Assembly: GCA_027563935.2 (NCBI GenBank) | Contig: JANVAS020000203.1 | Coordinates: 1 to 64,000 of the forward strand | Reading direction: 5' to 3' | From: Costus lasius | Lineage: Eukaryota > Streptophyta > Magnoliopsida > Zingiberales > Costaceae | Length of the DNA stretch: 64,000 nt | Shown here: positions 32,503 to 43,700 of the stretch, piece by piece | Layout: every line of letters starts with the position of its first letter | How positions within the stretch are numbered: position 1 is the stretch's first letter | Notes under the pieces: model-generated | The model's input: the letters and a program-made list of their open reading frames with translations, nothing else | Told to the model about the DNA's origin: nothing | Databases searched by the model: none | Made by a program: the position numbers and the translations under genes

Positions 32503-35500
32503 TTTCTCCCCGGGTGGGAAGAATTCTCCTCCGGAGAATTATCCTTGTACCCTTGGAGTAATTCCGGAGCGGCCTGTGCCAACTCTTCTTCGGGAAGCCA
32601 AGCCTCCTCACCCGACGTAAATTTAACACGGTAAAACACTTGTACCTTATCTGGGGTGAGTCGGGTCTGATCTTCAAGTATGCTTTGCAGTTCAGGCTTG
32701 TCAGTCAACTCCCCGATGTGCACCGGCTCCTCATATTGCGTGAGATCCTCCACATTGACAGTGGTGGGGATCCCCAAGTCCGGTGGTAGATCCAAGATGT
32801 AGGCGTTGTCGTTGATCTTTTCTACAATGGTGAATGGCCCGATTCCTTTTGGGTCCAACTTGCGGCCAGATCCATGGATGCGCTCCTCCCTGACCCGCAG
32901 TATAACCTGTTCACCTACAGAGAATTTCCTTTCTCGGCGTTTTTTGTTAGCACTCTTGCGATAGGAATTTACAGCATCAAGCATTTGACAGTGAATTTCA
33001 TGATGTAAATGGGACATGTGAGTAGCAAAATCTCTAGCAGACATAGAAATATGAGAGTGCCTAGGTAAAGGAAACAAATCAACAGGTTTTCTGGGCTGGT
33101 ACCCTAAGTTGGCCTGAAAAGGGGACAATCCTGTGGTTTTGTTGACAACACTATTATAGGAGAACTCGGCAATGGGCAACAGCTTATCCCATGTGCCTGG
33201 GTGCTCTCCTACCAAACTCCTCAAAATGCTCCCTAGTGATCGATTGACCACTTCGGTCTGCCCATCCGTCTGAGGATGATAGGCCGTGGAGAATTTGAGT
33301 TTGGTTCCCAACATAGCCCACAGGGTTTTCCAGAAATGTCCAACAAACCTGGAATCCCTATCAGAAACTATAGTTAGAGGGGTACCTCTATGTTTAACAA
33401 CCTCCTTAAAGAATAACCTAGCTACATGTGATGCATCTGTGGTTTTGTAGCAAGGTATAAAGTGTGCCATCTTGGTAAACCTATCCACTACGACAAAAAT
33501 GGAGTCATGTCTGGAGGGAGTCCTTGGTAAACCTAAGATGAAGTCCATGCTAAGGTCTTGCCATGGTGCTTGAGGGATTGGTAGGGGTGTGTACAGACCA
33601 TAGTTATGTTTCTGAGTTTTCCTGGTCTGACAGGTCCTACAATGTCTGACAACCTTAGCTACATCCCTGTAGAGGTTCGGCCAGAAGAACCGTTCCTCCA
33701 CTAAGGCTTGAGTCTTGTCCCGGCCATGGTGCCCGGCAGACCCTCCTCCGTGGATCTCCCAAACAAGGAAGTCTCGGATTGAGGTCTTGGGAATGCACAA
33801 CTTTGGCCCAAGAAACAGAAACTCATCCCTTAGGGTATAGAGGGGATGACTCAAAGGATCTATGCTAAGCTCAGAATAAATGCTTGAAAAATCAGGGCAT
33901 TCTAGGTATTCATGCTTCATGCGATCAAATCCAACTACTCCAACAGATAAAGTTTGCATAAGTAAAACTACTCTACTCAAAGCATCAGCAACTTTATTTT
34001 CAATTCCAGATTTATGCTTCAAAACAAAAGTATACTGTTGAAGGTACTCTACCCATTTAGCATGCCTAGCATTTAATTTCTTTTGAGCATTTAGAAAAGA
34101 TAAAGCTTGGTGATCACTATTTAGAATAAATTCGTTATGTATCAGATAGTGTCTCCAGTGCCTTAAGGATTGTACTACAGCATAGAACTCCTTATCATAG
34201 GTAGTATATCTTTGTTTAGCCTCATTTAACTTCTCACTAAAGTAGGCTATGGGGTGACCTTCCTGACTAAGGGTACCTCCTATTCCTACTCCTGAGGCAT
34301 CACAGTCCACTATGAAAACTTTAGAGAAGTCAGGTAATTTTAGGACAGGGGCAGTGGTCATTCTAGACTTAAGCTCCACAAAAGCTTTACTAGCAGACTT
34401 AGGCCAACTAAACTCACCTTGCTTCATACAGTTGGTTATAGGGGCTACTATGGTGCTAAAGTTTCTAATGAACCTCCTATAAAAGGCAGCTAGACCATGG
34501 AAACTCCTAATTTCAGTCAAAGTCTTGGGTTCAGGCCAGTCTAAGATGGCTTGGATTTTGCTAGGGTCAGCTTGAAGTCCTTGGTCTGAAACTATGAAGC
34601 CTAAAAAGACAACCCTAGGGGAAAGGAAAGAACACTTCTTCAGGTTTAGGTATAGCTTTTCTTCCTGAAGTAAGTCTAGGATTTTTCTAAGGTGTTCCAT
34701 GTGTTCTTCTCGGGTCTTGCTATAGATTAGGATGTCATCAAAGTAAACTACTAAGAATCTTCCTATGTAAGGCTTCAAGACTTGGTTCATTAACCTCATG
34801 AAGGTTGAGGGGGCATTAGAAAGGCCAAAGGGCATGACTAGCCACTCATATAAACCATCCTTAGTTTTAAAGGCAGTCTTCCACTCATCCCCAAGTCTGA
34901 TTCTAACTTGGTGGTATCCACTTCTAAGGTCTAGCTTGCTAAACCACTTAGAACCTACCAGCATGTCAAGCATGTCATCTAATCTTGGGATGGGAAATCT
35001 ATACTTAATGGTTATTCTGTTCATGGCCCTACAGTCTATACACATGCGCCAGCTTCCATCCTTCTTTGGGGTAAGAAGGGCGGGTACTGCACACGGGCTA
35101 AGGCTTTCCCTAATGAAGCCCTTGTCTAACAGTTCATCTACTTGTCTTTTGAGCTCTTGATGCTCAGTAGGGTTCATCCTATAGTGGGGTAAGTGTGGCA
35201 GAGTAGAACCCGGGACAAGGTCTATGGCATGTTGGATTTCTCTAAGGGGGGGTAAGCCATTGGGAAGTTCTTCCCTGGTGAGCTCAGAGTACCCTGAGAG
35301 TAGGGTCTCAACTTCTTTGGGTATGGGTGACTCCTCATCTGGGTTGGTTTCCTTAATGACTAAGGAGTACACTTGCTTGGATTCTAAGAAGTCTTGGGTA
35401 AAGGCATGGGACCTTATGAGTTGGATGGTTGGCTTGGGTTCCTTAGGTTCCTCTATCCTACCCTTGTTGGTGGCAGCCTTAAGTTCCTTAGGCATGGAAG

Positions 35501-37043
35501 GCTTCAGTTTGATCTTTTGCCCGTCATGGCTAAAGACATAGGTGTTAGTCCGACCGTAGTGGATAACATCCATATTGTATAACCACGGGCGACCGAGTAA
35601 GACTTGGGCGACATCCATGGTTATGACGTCACACCAAATCTTGCCTTGGTAGATGGCAAACTGAAGGGGCACTAAGCACCTATGGGTGACTGGGACACTA
35701 GACTGGTTGACCCAGGATATGCTATAGGGATTAGGGTGCGGTTCTGCCTTAAGGTTGAATTTTACTAAGGCTGTGTGAGAGACTACGTTTAGACTACTTC
35801 CCCCATCTATCACTACTTTGCACATGTTACCATTGCATTTCGTGTAGGTGTGGAAAATACTGGTCCTACGCCAGTCCTCGGTTGGGGTAGGTTTGATTAG
35901 GGTGCACCTAACCACTCCTAATGTGTCGTGGGTTTGTTCTTCACCACTATCATAAGCTAGTTCTTCCCAAACCGTACAACCAGAGTCAGGGTTATGGATT
36001 TCCTCATGGTTTTCCTCATAGGTTTCTTCACATTTTTCCTCACCTAAGTACAGGACTCTCTTGGGACAGTCTTTCATATAGTGTCCTACTTGGTGGCAAG
36101 CATGGCAGGTGACTCTAGGTTCTTGGACAGTCCTAGGTCTAGAGGGTGTTGGTGTTGGGGCTTTGGGTTGAGAGCTAGAGGGACTTGAGGAGGGTGCCTT
36201 AGGGTAAGTTCTAGGGGAACTTAACTCTCTCCTAAAGGCTCTCTTTATGTTTTCCTCTACCTCTAAGGCTCTTTGGTAGGCGACTTCTCTAGACTCTATT
36301 TGGAAATAGGTCATTCCTCTTTTGATCTCGGGTCTAAGTCCATTCTTGTACCTACTAAGGGAGACATGGGGTTCCTCATGGATGCCACTCCTCAAAAGGA
36401 GTTCATCAAACCTAGTGGTGTAGTCGGTGACATTTAGGCTACCTTGGACTAGGCTCATGGCTTCATCAATAATCTTAAGTTGGAAATAGGGAGGGACATA
36501 TTTTTCCCTAAGTTTGTCTCGCATGTCTTCCCATCTCTCAATAGGAGGGCGTCTAAACAACTCTATGTTTTTCTCTATGCTAGTCCAGTATAACCTAGCA
36601 GTACCTTCTAGGAGACATCGGGTGAACCTAACCTTGGATTGACTAGGCATCATGCTCCAGTCAAAATACCGTTCAAGTTTATCTACCCAATCTAGGAATT
36701 CTCTAGGGTCAAGGGAACCACTAAAGGTTGGTGGTGAGAGTTTGATGTTGCGTTGCACTTCATCCTCTCTAGGTCTGTGGTAGGTTTGAGCACGTGGCTC
36801 ATTCCACTCAGGGTTTTGGTCCTCCCTAGGATGATCTCTATTGTTTTGGGTGGGTGGTTCTAGGATGGGTCCACTTGAGGTGCGACTAGGGGTTCTAGAA
36901 CCTCTATTTGTCTCAAGGTTTTGCATCCTTGTTTCCATTTGGTCAAACCTCTCTATCATCATCTGATACATTCTATCAATTCTGTCAGGTTCAGTTTCAG
37001 GGTGGTTATTGTAATTTGCTCCCGATCTAGTAGTCATGGTCAA
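32424..37043 (-). CDS. gag-pol: CRM-type Gag-Pol polyprotein, intact 1539 residues
   Basis: Single open frame encoding the full Ty3/gypsy set. Gag domain (about 95-280, with EFLDWVDKLERYFDW), zinc knuckle CHACHQVGHYMKDC (about 315), protease VIDGGSSLNVVS (about 413), RT with MCIDCRAMNRITIKYRFPIP, EWLVMPFGLSNAPSTFMRLM and YFDDILIYS (about 765), RNase H starting VDCDASGVGIGG (about 910), integrase zinc region (about 1090-1140, ending HCRTCQ), core with DFILGLPRT, SDRDSRFVG and AYHPQTDGQTE (about 1170-1280), a C-terminal domain GPFTIVEKINDNAYILDLP (about 1405), then a tail rich in Glu and Arg. RT motifs place it with CRM chromoviruses. The last 26 codons or so lie in the 3' LTR. DGG instead of DSG in protease is common in this group. 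It is a candidate autonomous element. Confidence 0.94.
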   Translation of the reverse strand: MTMTTRSGANYNNHPETEPDRIDRMYQMMIERFDQMETRMQNLETNRGSRTPSRTSSGPILEPPTQNNRDHPREDQNPEWNEPRAQTYHRPREDEVQRNIKLSPPTFSGSLDPREFLDWVDKLERYFDWSMMPSQSKVRFTRCLLEGTARLYWTSIEKNIELFRRPPIERWEDMRDKLREKYVPPYFQLKIIDEAMSLVQGSLNVTDYTTRFDELLLRSGIHEEPHVSLSRYKNGLRPEIKRGMTYFQIESREVAYQRALEVEENIKRAFRRELSSPRTYPKAPSSSPSSSQPKAPTPTPSRPRTVQEPRVTCHACHQVGHYMKDCPKRVLYLGEEKCEETYEENHEEIHNPDSGCTVWEELAYDSGEEQTHDTLGVVRCTLIKPTPTEDWRRTSIFHTYTKCNGNMCKVVIDGGSSLNVVSHTALVKFNLKAEPHPNPYSISWVNQSSVPVTHRCLVPLQFAIYQGKIWCDVITMDVAQVLLGRPWLYNMDVIHYGRTNTYVFSHDGQKIKLKPSMPKELKAATNKGRIEEPKEPKPTIQLIRSHAFTQDFLESKQVYSLVIKETNPDEESPIPKEVETLLSGYSELTREELPNGLPPLREIQHAIDLVPGSTLPHLPHYRMNPTEHQELKRQVDELLDKGFIRESLSPCAVPALLTPKKDGSWRMCIDCRAMNRITIKYRFPIPRLDDMLDMLVGSKWFSKLDLRSGYHQVRIRLGDEWKTAFKTKDGLYEWLVMPFGLSNAPSTFMRLMNQVLKPYIGRFLVVYFDDILIYSKTREEHMEHLRKILDLLQEEKLYLNLKKCSFLSPRVVFLGFIVSDQGLQADPSKIQAILDWPEPKTLTEIRSFHGLAAFYRRFIRNFSTIVAPITNCMKQGEFSWPKSASKAFVELKSRMTTAPVLKLPDFSKVFIVDCDASGVGIGGTLSQEGHPIAYFSEKLNEAKQRYTTYDKEFYAVVQSLRHWRHYLIHNEFILNSDHQALSFLNAQKKLNARHAKWVEYLQQYTFVLKHKSGIENKVADALSRVVLLMQTLSVGVVGFDRMKHEYLECPDFSSIYSELSIDPLSHPLYTLRDEFLFLGPKLCIPKTSIRDFLVWEIHGGGSAGHHGRDKTQALVEERFFWPNLYRDVAKVVRHCRTCQTRKTQKHNYGLYTPLPIPQAPWQDLSMDFILGLPRTPSRHDSIFVVVDRFTKMAHFIPCYKTTDASHVARLFFKEVVKHRGTPLTIVSDRDSRFVGHFWKTLWAMLGTKLKFSTAYHPQTDGQTEVVNRSLGSILRSLVGEHPGTWDKLLPIAEFSYNSVVNKTTGLSPFQANLGYQPRKPVDLFPLPRHSHISMSARDFATHMSHLHHEIHCQMLDAVNSYRKSANKKRRERKFSVGEQVILRVREERIHGSGRKLDPKGIGPFTIVEKINDNAYILDLPPDLGIPTTVNVEDLTQYEEPVHIGELTDKPELQSILEDQTRLTPDKVQVFYRVKFTSGEEAWLPEEELAQAAPELLQGYKDNSPEENSSHPGRNDGGANPAPRRSGRARRKPIRYGFSS
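32522..32540 (-). other. Hairpin upstream of CRM polypurine tract
   Basis: AATTCTCC, 3-base loop, GGAGAATT; the arms are identical to the plus-strand CRM copy at 7405-7423 while the loop differs. It lies about 10 bases 5' of the purine tract in the element direction, within codons for the DNSPEENS segment. Confidence 0.6.
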
Positions 37044-37204
37044 AGATAGTTTTGAAAGAAATTTAGTTTTGAAAATAAGGCTCCTAAAAATGATATATTA
37101 GATAATAGCCTTTTATGAGATCAACTTCTTTCAAACAACTAGGTCCAAGAAAGTCTTAGAATTTGAAAATTAGTTTTTGGCTAAAAATCTATTCTAAGAA
37201 TCTC

Positions 37205-37215
37205 CTCTGATACCA
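37205..37215 (-). other. CRM primer binding site
   Basis: TGGTATCAGAG on the minus strand, three bases inside the LTR edge at 37219. The leader to the gag ATG at 37043 is about 160 bases, with no other feature seen. Confidence 0.9.
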
Positions 37216-37218
37216 AAC

Positions 37219-38818
37219 TGATGGACGTGGGATCACTCACAAATAAGGATGCATTCAAACAACGCTTTTAAGAAAATATTTTTTGTAGTTTTAGATAAAA
37301 ACCGAAATTACTCTAACGGAGTTGGAAAATATGTTTTGTATTTTTATAAGTAAAGAAAACGACACTACTTTGCTACTATAAGAAATAACACTCTAAGCTA
37401 TGAAATGAAATGACTAGTAGGAGTACTTACAGTGCGACCCTTGAGCATAGAAGGATCGTATCGTCCCGATCTTCAACAGTCCTACTCTGATGGAAGGTAT
37501 TGCATCATTACAAGCAAACACAGACAATCGAGATCCGCACAGACCACGGATTCATATTACAAGACAAAACTAAGGGGGAGGTTAAGCCTCACAAGTTCCC
37601 TTAACACTTAACTAAAGAGAGGAGAGGGAGGGAGATAGCTTTGCGCTTAGAGAAAGAGTCCTCCAAGTCCTTGCGCCACCTTCAAATAAAGTTCAGATTA
37701 GTGTAGAAATTAAGTTCTAGAAATCAAGGTAGGGAGAGGGGAAGGAACTTAGCCGATTTGAAGCTTGATTGATGTTGCTCTCTTGCTAGCCGAAAGTGAA
37801 AGAACCCCTAAGGGTCTTTGTTGATTGCCGAGAACAAAGGATGATGAAGCTTCCTTAGAGTCCCTCCAAAGTTGCGCAAGATCCTTCAAGTGGTTGAGTT
37901 GCGTTGAAGACTTGAGAAGAAAGGGGGGAGAAGGGAAAGGGCTCGGCCCTTTAGAGGAGAGGGGAGGTAGAACTTCTTTAGGCGACAAACACCAATGCTA
38001 ACACAAGAATTCTTTTTTCACTAGGCAACTAATAGACAAAGAGGGGAGGATTACAATTTATAGGCTCAACAAGCCATGGGCAAGGGTGACAATTCACCCT
38101 AGGCGCAATCACAAAGGTAGGGAAAGAAGTTAATGCACAATTAATTCATTTCCTTGGAAAATTTGAATTTCGAAATCCTTCTTTTGATGGAGCTCCTTGT
38201 GGCCGATTTCTTCTTGAGCTCCTTCCTTATTTGTTTGGATGAGAAGGCGCCCACTTTGAATTTCGAATTCCTTCAAGAGCAAGGGCGGCTAAGGCTTCCA
38301 AAGATAGCTCCTCAAATTGTGGATCTAAATGGTGATCCCTTGATTTGTGGATATAAATGGTGATCCCTTGATTTGTGGATCTAGATTAATTCTTGATGGC
38401 TAGGCGCATTGAATTGTGGGCTGATCTCTTGCATTCGAATCAATCATCCTATTGAGTGGCGCCTTGGTTGATTTGGAAGGTGGAGTTGCATTCATTGTAA
38501 GCCCCTTCAACTTGAAGTCTTTAGTTGAAGTAGTTGAAGTGCCTCCTTCCATAATTGGAGCTCTACTTGAGTGGCTTTAGCTTGAGCTTCCTAGCTTCCC
38601 TTGAGCTGGGCTATAACCTGCCCAATTATTAACACAAAAGCCAGTAGACTATTCTAGGAGCAAATAAGGAAACTACACAATGCACTAGAGCTTTATTCAA
38701 TGCAAATAAGGAAAGTGCAAATAAGGAAAGAAAGATGACCTAGGAGGAAAAGCCATATCTGATGGGCTTCCTCCTAGCCCTTCCAGACCTCCTTGGGGCA
38801 GGGTTGGCCCCTCCATCA
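37219..38818 (-). repeat. CRM 5' LTR
   Basis: 1600 bp, TGATGGACGT to CCCTCCATCA, undisturbed by insertion. It is homologous along its length to 19384-20261 plus 31781-32502, with about eight differences seen. A candidate TATA element, CCTATAAATTG on the minus strand, is at about 38054-38064. Followed by ACATC and the Tekay LTR. Confidence 0.93.
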
Positions 38819-40708
38819 ACATCCCACATTCTTAACCCCAAACAAATGGCACAATTCACAAATGATACAGGATGTTTCATATAAGATCGATCATATGCTA
38901 GGTAAAACCGAGTTCAAGAAAACACGATCTGAAAAATTTCCATAAATTCATACATACAAATTCACAAAACTCAAATCTCATAAATCTCATAAGGGTACCT
39001 GCCACCACGCAATCCTTGCACTAGACATATGCAAGTTACAGATATATCAAAACCGATTACAAAGAATACACCATAAATGGAAATTCACAACAAAATCACA
39101 AAATTGATTTTATAAACTCATATCAAACACCGAAACCAGGCTGAAGCCCGCGGTGACACAAAAATCAAACTCATAAGACTGCCATAACCGGCAACATAAT
39201 TCACATAGTTCACATAGTCTCATGATTCACATAGTTCATATAATTTATGTTAAGGCCACAACCGGCCCCAAGAATTAAGCATAAAAATTCTTAAAACAGC
39301 AAACAGCATAATTATCCACGCCAAAGCACTCAAGACATGCGCCCCTGCTCTATGCCTGAAAATAGTGAGGGGTGAGCTACACAGCCCAGTGAGTGGATAG
39401 TCTAAATCGACCATCCAGAACATACATTCAAAAATATAGGCAGATTATTTTAAAAATCTTTAACAGGAACATTATGTCAACATATAACAAAATAATGAAA
39501 CAGAAGTCATATAGACAGTTAAATGTACACACTAGCATATTACAAATTCAGGTTCTAGAGTTTTACTCTAAACCAATTAAACACATATATTCTAAACCAA
39601 CTAAACACACCATACTTAATTAACCTAGTTGTCCAGCATAATCAGTAGTGACCAATATGGTCTAACCCGGCTTGGCCAAAGCACTGGGAGCTGCAAAATC
39701 TCGTGCAACACATAAACATGGATAGTGAGTAGAATCAAGAGGTGGCCCCCGCCAGGTCACGACGTGGCACTTTTTTGTTAGTGTCACAACTCGTAACAGG
39801 TCCAGGCCTAGAGGCTGGGCTTCCTACCCAGGGGCAATCCCGCTCAAATCCCGGTTTGGATCCACGTTACCCCAAACCCGGTTTGGATCCACGTTACCCC
39901 AAATAATTCACGTCTGCAGCGGGATTCGACCTCTAGACATGACCCTCACGAGTCATGACCCTTTAACCATCTGAGCTGCAGCTCAATGGTTAAAGGGTCA
40001 TGACTCGTGAGGGTCATGTCTAGAGGTCGAATCCCGCTGCAGACGTGAATTATTTGGGGTAACGTGGATCCAAACCGGGTTTGGGGTAACGTGGATCCAA
40101 ACCGGGATTTGAGCGGGATTGCCCCTGGGTAGGAAGCCCAGCCTCTAGGCCTGGACCTGTTACGAGTTGTGACACTAACAAAAAATTTTAAACCCATTAA
40201 CCAATTAATTCCAATAGGGTTTAACCCATATAATTCATAATTTTGAATTTTCAAACCCAATAACCCATAGTTAACCAATTAATTTAATTAACTTACAAAT
40301 AACCAATCACTTAACCGAAATCCAATAAGGATTTAATTAATATCCAATAAGGATTTAATTAACCAATAAGGTCTAATTAATTAACCAATAAGGTCTAATT
40401 AATTAACCAACAAACTGTAATTAATTAACTTACAATTTACAACCCATAAATCCTAATTAATTCATTATGAACAACCAATAATAATTCATCATAAATTAAC
40501 AGCCAATAATCAAATAAATAATCTCTAATTAATTTACAATAAATTAACAACCAAATAAACTCAAATCAAATAATTACAAATTAACAATCAATATGCCAGT
40601 TAATTAGCATCCAATAATTTTATTTAAATCATAATAAAATATCACAGCTAATGATTTTATTTAAATCCAAATAATGCTTACCAGGACTTAAGATCCTTGG
40701 ATCTTACA
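38819..40708 (-). repeat. Tekay-2 3' LTR, interrupted by a SINE palindrome
   Basis: Continues the LTR begun at 19375-19383 and ends ATCTTACA at 40708. Compared with its partner at 45180-48378 it has lost one of two CTTGCACTAGACATATGCAAG modules (deletion between direct repeats near 39030), and about 1.6 kb equivalent to 46244-47853 is replaced by the palindrome 39771-40185. Outside those places the two LTRs are nearly identical. Confidence 0.88.
39771..40185. mobile_element. Head-to-head SINE inverted dimer (415-bp near-perfect palindrome)
   Basis: Two units of 208 and 207 bases, reverse complements of each other except for one extra C at 39971. The centre is GAGCTGCAGCTC at 39973-39984. Each unit, read outward, has a tRNA-like head with box A-like GCTCAATGGTTAAAGG (39981) and box B-like GGTCGAATCCC (40025-40035), a body with two tandem copies of a TTTGGGGTAACGTGGATCC-type unit, and an A-rich end (AACAAAAAA at 40177-40185). 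The flanks are Tekay LTR sequence with about 1.6 kb missing, and no target duplication is visible. Confidence 0.8.
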
Positions 40709-40722
40709 TCCCTCCCTCCTTA
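40709..40722 (-). other. Tekay-2 polypurine tract
   Basis: Minus strand AAGGAGGGAGGGA next to the LTR start TGTAAGATCC. The same tract precedes the shared LTR at 48379-48392. Confidence 0.9.
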
Positions 40723-40737
40723 TAAAGCTTTAGTCCT

Positions 40738-43700
40738 CTAAAGCTCAGCATCCATATCATCAAAGAGGTAAGCATAAAATTTCCTCATATCAGCTTCAGT
40801 CTCCCAAGTTGCCTCCTCAACCGACTGATTTCCCCAGATAACCTTTACCAAAGGTATAGTCTTGTTCCTCAGAACTTTATCCTTTCTATCAACAATCCGG
40901 AGGGGTCTTTCCTCGAAAGTCAAATCACTCTGAATCTGAAGAGGTTCCAACTCTAATACATGAGATGGATCAGGATGATATTTCCTCAAAGCAGAGACAT
41001 GGAACACATTATGCACATGATCCATAGCAGGAGGTAAAGCTAACCGGTAAGCCACTGGACCAATTCTCTCAATAATGTCAAAAGGTCCTACAAACCTAGG
41101 GCTCAACTTGCCCTTTTTGCCAAACCTCATAACACCCTTAGTAGGTGACACCTTCAAGAACACATGATCCCCTACCATAAACTCCAAGGAACGACGACGG
41201 TCGTCAGCATAACTCTTCTGTCTGTCCCGAGCAATTTTCAGTTTATCCCGGATCTCTCTGACCTTATCAGTAGTCTCCTGTACTGCATCAGATCTCAAAA
41301 TCATTCTGTCACCAGTTTCCTCCCAACACAAGGGAGTCCTACACCTTCTTCCATACAAAGCCTCATATGGAGCCATCTGAATACTGGAGTGGAAGCTATT
41401 ATTATAAGTAAACTCTATCAAAGATAGATCCCGGTTCCACTCAGAACTCCAATCTACCACATAGGCTCTCAACAGATCTTCTAGAGTCTGGATAGTACGC
41501 TCCGTCTGGCCATCAGACTGAGGATGGTATGCTGTACTAAAACTCAACTTAGTACCCAAACCCTCCTGTAAGCTCTTCCAAAATCTGGACAAAAACCGAG
41601 AGTCCCTATCAGACACAATATCAACAGGAACTCCATGTAGTCTGACTATCTCATCAATGTACAATCTGGCCAGCCTCTCTAAAGAATAAGTCATCTTAAT
41701 CGGAAGAAAATGGGCTGATTTAGTGAGTCTATCAACAATCACCCAAATAGCATCATGACCCAATCTGGTTCTGGGCAAACCACATACAAAATCCATACTG
41801 ATACATTCCCACTTCCACTCAGGAATAGGAAGGGGCTGCAACAAACCACCAGGCTTCTGGTGTTCAGCCTTTACAGTCTGACAGGTTAAACACCTAGAGA
41901 CAAAATCAAACACTTCTTTCTTCATACCCGGCCACCAAAAACTTTTCTTGAGGTCCTGATACATCTTAGTCACACCAGGATGTAGAGAATATTTGGAGTT
42001 ATGGCTGTCCTCCAATATTTCTTTCCTCAAGCTTGGTTCCTCAGGGACACATACCCTTCCACGAAACCGAAGAATACCATCATCAGACAGGCTAAAATCC
42101 TGAACTGCGCCATCAACCAGACTATCCCTGATCTGAACTAATTTCGGATCCATAGACTGCTGATCTCTGATCTTCTGCAACAAAGCAGACTGTACTCTGA
42201 GAAAAGCCACATAACCAGTCTGAACTCTAGGAGAAACGCTGATCCTGAGATCTCTGAACTCCTGCAGTAACTGCCACTCACTGACCCACAGTGCAGCTAC
42301 TGAAGTAACTGGATGTCTGCTCAGTGCATCCGCTACTACATTGGCCTTTCCAGCCTGATACTGAATAGAGAAGTTATAATCTTTGATCAACTCCATCCAT
42401 CTCCTCTGTCTCATGTTCAACTCCTTCTGAGTGAAGATATACTTGAGACTCTGGTGATCAGTGAATAGATCAAACTCTTGACCCAACAAATAGTGACGCC
42501 ATATCTTCAAAGCAAAGACTACGGCCGCCAACTCTAAATCATGAGTAGGGTAGTTCAATTCATACTCCTTCAGTTGTCTCGAAGCATAGGCTACTACAGA
42601 ACCCTTCTGCATCAAGACACAACCCAACCCTTTGCCAGAAGCATCTGTATAAACAGTAAACCTTTCCCCATCACTAGGTATAATGAGGATCGGTGTACTA
42701 GTCAACCTTCTCTTCAGCTCTTGGAAGCTCTCTTCACACTTGTCATCCCAAATAAACTTAGCTTCCTTTCTGGTCAACTTAGTTAAAGGACCCGCCAGCT
42801 TGGAGAATCCCTCAACAAATCGCCGGTAGTAACCTGCTAAACCCGAAACTCCTGATCTCAGTAGCACTAGTCGGTCTTCCCCAATTAAGGATAGCTTGCA
42901 CTTTAACTGGATCTACCGACACCCCCTGACCAGAAATCACATGTCCCAGAAAACTGATCTTCTCTAGCCAGAACTCACACTTACTAGCCTTGGCATATAA
43001 CCGGTTCTTCCTCAGAACCTCCAGCACTCTGCGCAAATCACTGACATGATCTGAAGTAGTCCGTGAGTATACCAAAATATCGTCTATAAAGACTACCACA
43101 CAAGAGTCAAGCAATTCATGGAATACCCTATTCATCAAATCCATGAAGACAGCAGGTGCATTCGTCAGTCCAAAAGGCATAACTAAAAATTCAAAATGCC
43201 CATACCTGGTCCTGAAAGCAGTCTTAAATATATCCTCATCCTTGACTCTAAGCTGATAATACCCTGATCTCAGATCAATCTTAGAAAACACTGTAGCTCC
43301 CTGTAATTGATCAAATAGATCATCAATTCTGGGAAGAGGATACTTATTCTTGATAGTCACTTGGTTCAATTGCCTGTAGTCTATACACATCCTCAGGGTT
43401 CCATCTTTCTTCTTCACAAATAACACTGGCGCTCCCCAGGGAGAAGCACTAGGCCGAATATACCCTTTCTCTAGCAATTCCTCCAGTTGTTTCTTAAGCT
43501 CGGCCAACTCTGAAGTAGCCATACGATAAGGAGCTCTGGAGATAGGTGCCGTACCTGGCGCCAACTCAATGCCAAATTCTACTTCTCTTATTGGTGGCAA
43601 GCCTGAAAATTCCTCAGAGAACACATCAGGAAATTCTTTCACCACCTCCATCTGAGTCAGATCAGAAGTAGAATCATCCTGCACCTTAACATGCGCAAGA

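Larger units (their letters stand above)
19384..38818 (-). mobile_element. Complete CRM-type Ty3/gypsy element with ACATC target duplication
   Basis: Flanked by ACATC at 19379-19383 and 38819-38823, interrupting a Tekay LTR whose first bases are TGTAACATCCC. In element direction: 5' LTR 38818-37219 (1600 bp), primer site 37215-37205, one uninterrupted gag-pol 37043-32424, 3' LTR split by copia-1 into 32502-31781 and 20261-19384 (722 + 878 = 1600 bp). About eight differences between the LTRs were seen by eye, which implies a fairly recent insertion. The coding region runs into the 3' LTR, a hallmark of CRM elements. Confidence 0.93.

Noticed and set aside
35800..35820. Protease DGG as an inactivating change in the CRM polyprotein
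   Set aside because: As far as I recall, DGGS is common in plant CRM-type proteases, so it is more likely normal for the group. The same reasoning applies to DPG in the Tekay copies.
39771..40185. Palindrome as a sequencing or assembly artefact
   Set aside because: A second locus (63779-64000) has the same centre with different arms, which a local artefact would not produce. Still worth confirming with spanning reads.
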